Below the pieces are notes generated by a model. The model saw only the letters and a list, made by a program, of their open reading frames with translations. It was not told the DNA's origin and made no database searches. Shown piece after piece: positions 12,886-14,019 of a stretch of 14,019 nt of DNA; the stretch's first letter is position 1; every line of letters starts with the position of its first letter. Source of the stretch: Actinomycetes bacterium (GTDB lineage Bacteria; Actinomycetota; Actinomycetes; Mycobacteriales; Micromonosporaceae); contig JAEZGP010000532.1 in assembly GCA_023437285.1 (NCBI GenBank), positions 1 to 14,019 of the forward strand, in the 5' to 3' direction. The translations under genes and the position numbers were made by a program.

Positions 12886-14000
12886 TCAGGCACGGGAGTC
12901 CCGCGGCGGCGCCGAGGGTCGGTAACCCCGGCTGTCGTAGTCCTCGTAGCGCACCGCGTCGGGCGTCGTGGGCCAGCCGGCCTCGGCCAGCGCGCGCACC
13001 GTCCCCCGGACCATCTGCTCCGAGCCGCACACGTAGGTCACCAGGTCGGCGCGCGGCCGCTCGTGACGCACGGCCACGTCGACCGCGTCGCCGGCCTCCA
13101 CGCCGCTGTCGGCGGGCGGCTCCTGGCTCACGGCGGCCCGCACGGTCAGCCACGGGCGGCCCCGGGCGAGCCCGGCCAGCGCGTCCAGGTCGTACAGGTC
13201 CCTGGCGCGGCGGCCGCCGACGACCAGCGTGACCGGTCGGGGCTCGGTGGTGGCCACCTGCTCCACGACCGCCTTGAGCGGGGCGAGGCCGGTGCCGCCG
13301 GCGATGAGCAGCAGGTCGCGCTCCTCGCCGGCGGGCAGGGTGAGCCGGTCGCCGACCGGTGCGCCCACGCGCAGCGTGTCTCCCTTGCGCAGGCTGACCA
13401 CCAGCGCGGGGCTCAGCTCGCCGCCCGCGACGCTGCTCACGTGCAGGTCGATCGTGCCGTCGCGACGGGGGGCGTTGGCGGGGGAGAAGTGGCGCCAGAC
13501 CTTGGGCCGCAGGTGCGACTCCACCGAGATCGACTGCCCGGGCAGGTAGTCGAGGCGCGACTCGGGCTGCACGGTGATCACCGCGAGGTGCGCGTTGCGC
13601 CGGCTGTGCTCCACGACCTCGCCCGTCCAGTACGGCGGTGAGGTCTGGTCGGCCCGCGCGGCCGCGTCCTGCATGGTGCGCGCGATCACGCCGTACGCCG
13701 CCGTCCAGTCCTCGGCCAGCGCCGGGGTCCAGTCGGCACCCAGGAAATGCGCCAGGGTCGCCAGCAGCGCCTCGCCGACCGCGTCGTAGTGCGCGGCCTG
13801 CGTGCCGAACTTGCGGTGGTCGCGGCCCAGGGCCTCGACGAACCGGACCAGGCGCTGCGGCTGGTCGACGTTGGAGACGATCTCGCCCAGCGCCGTTACC
13901 AGCTTGGCGCGCTGGTCGGACATGCCGGCCGGGAACATCGACCGTACCTGTTCATGGGCGAGGAACAGGTACGAGTAGAAGTAGCTCGGGACCTGGCCGC
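12886..14000 (-). CDS. Flavohaemoglobin (globin plus FAD/NAD reductase), 5' end missing
   Basis: Partial gene: about 371 residues are readable and the first 20-30 of the globin are lost at the contig end. The frame runs upstream of the first ATG (13938) with SYFYSYLFLAHEQVRSMFPA, which is globin helices B to C, so that ATG is internal. The globin domain includes GRDHRKFG, whose His is the likely proximal haem ligand. The reductase follows: PGQSISVES, then WRHFSPANAP in the FAD-binding position (canonical RxYS, here with Phe for Tyr), and LLLIAGGTGLAPLKAVVEQ for NAD(P)H binding, with VCGSEQMV near the C-terminus. Relatives act as nitric oxide dioxygenases, turning NO and O2 into nitrate. This actinobacterial variant is less studied, so the activity is inferred. 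It heads the visible minus-strand group. Confidence 0.92.
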
Positions 14001-14019
14001 GGGGGGGGGGGGGGGGGGG
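14001..14019. other. Homopolymer run of 19 G at the contig end
   Basis: The last 19 bases are all G. On the coding strand of the flavohaemoglobin gene this would read as polyproline where globin sequence is expected. The likeliest explanation is a sequencing or assembly artefact (no-signal G calls in two-colour sequencing), not biology. Confidence 0.85.

Overview
This is high-GC DNA with strong G/C bias at third codon positions, Shine-Dalgarno-led genes and actinobacterial gene families (SARP regulator, DivIVA-like protein, flavohaemoglobin with the WRxxSPANAP signature). I read it as an actinomycete chromosome; genus cannot be decided from the window alone. The window is a contig end: it stops in a run of 19 G that looks artificial.

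Region 1 (1-7162, all +) is the downstream end of a biosynthetic operon. It opens with the last acyl carrier protein of a type I polyketide synthase with no thioesterase behind it. Four paralogous genes of about 310-327 codons follow that I assign to the DUF1702 family, known to me from enediyne-type polyketide clusters (E3/UnbL-like). A CPA2-type cation:proton antiporter gene sits between the second and third copies. The operon ends with a class A FAD-dependent oxidoreductase and a seven-iron ferredoxin. Genes overlap by 4 nt or are separated by at most 38 nt, so one transcript is likely. My working model is that the PKS makes a chain, the DUF1702 proteins help process it, the flavoprotein/ferredoxin pair performs redox tailoring, and the antiporter handles ion stress, export or self-protection. 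Only the gene identities are read from sequence; the joint pathway is inference.

Region 2 (7153-9283) is regulatory. An ECF-type sigma factor with a C-terminal SnoaL-like domain runs on the minus strand and overlaps the ferredoxin gene tail to tail by 10 bp. Divergent from it, across a 237-bp AT-richer spacer with small inverted repeats and a candidate promoter, lies a SARP/BTAD-type activator. It is closed by two strong hairpins, the likely right border of the cluster.

Region 3 (9284-14019) looks like ordinary chromosome: an NAD-dependent DNA ligase (probably leaderless mRNA), then a minus-strand group of a flavohaemoglobin (5' end lost at the contig end), a DivIVA-domain coiled-coil protein and a DUF4097 lipoprotein built of DSG repeats. 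The ligase and lipoprotein genes converge on a 9-bp inverted repeat that contains both stop codons. No tRNA, rRNA, CRISPR, IS element or integrase gene was seen, and no gene-free stretch exceeds 300 bases.
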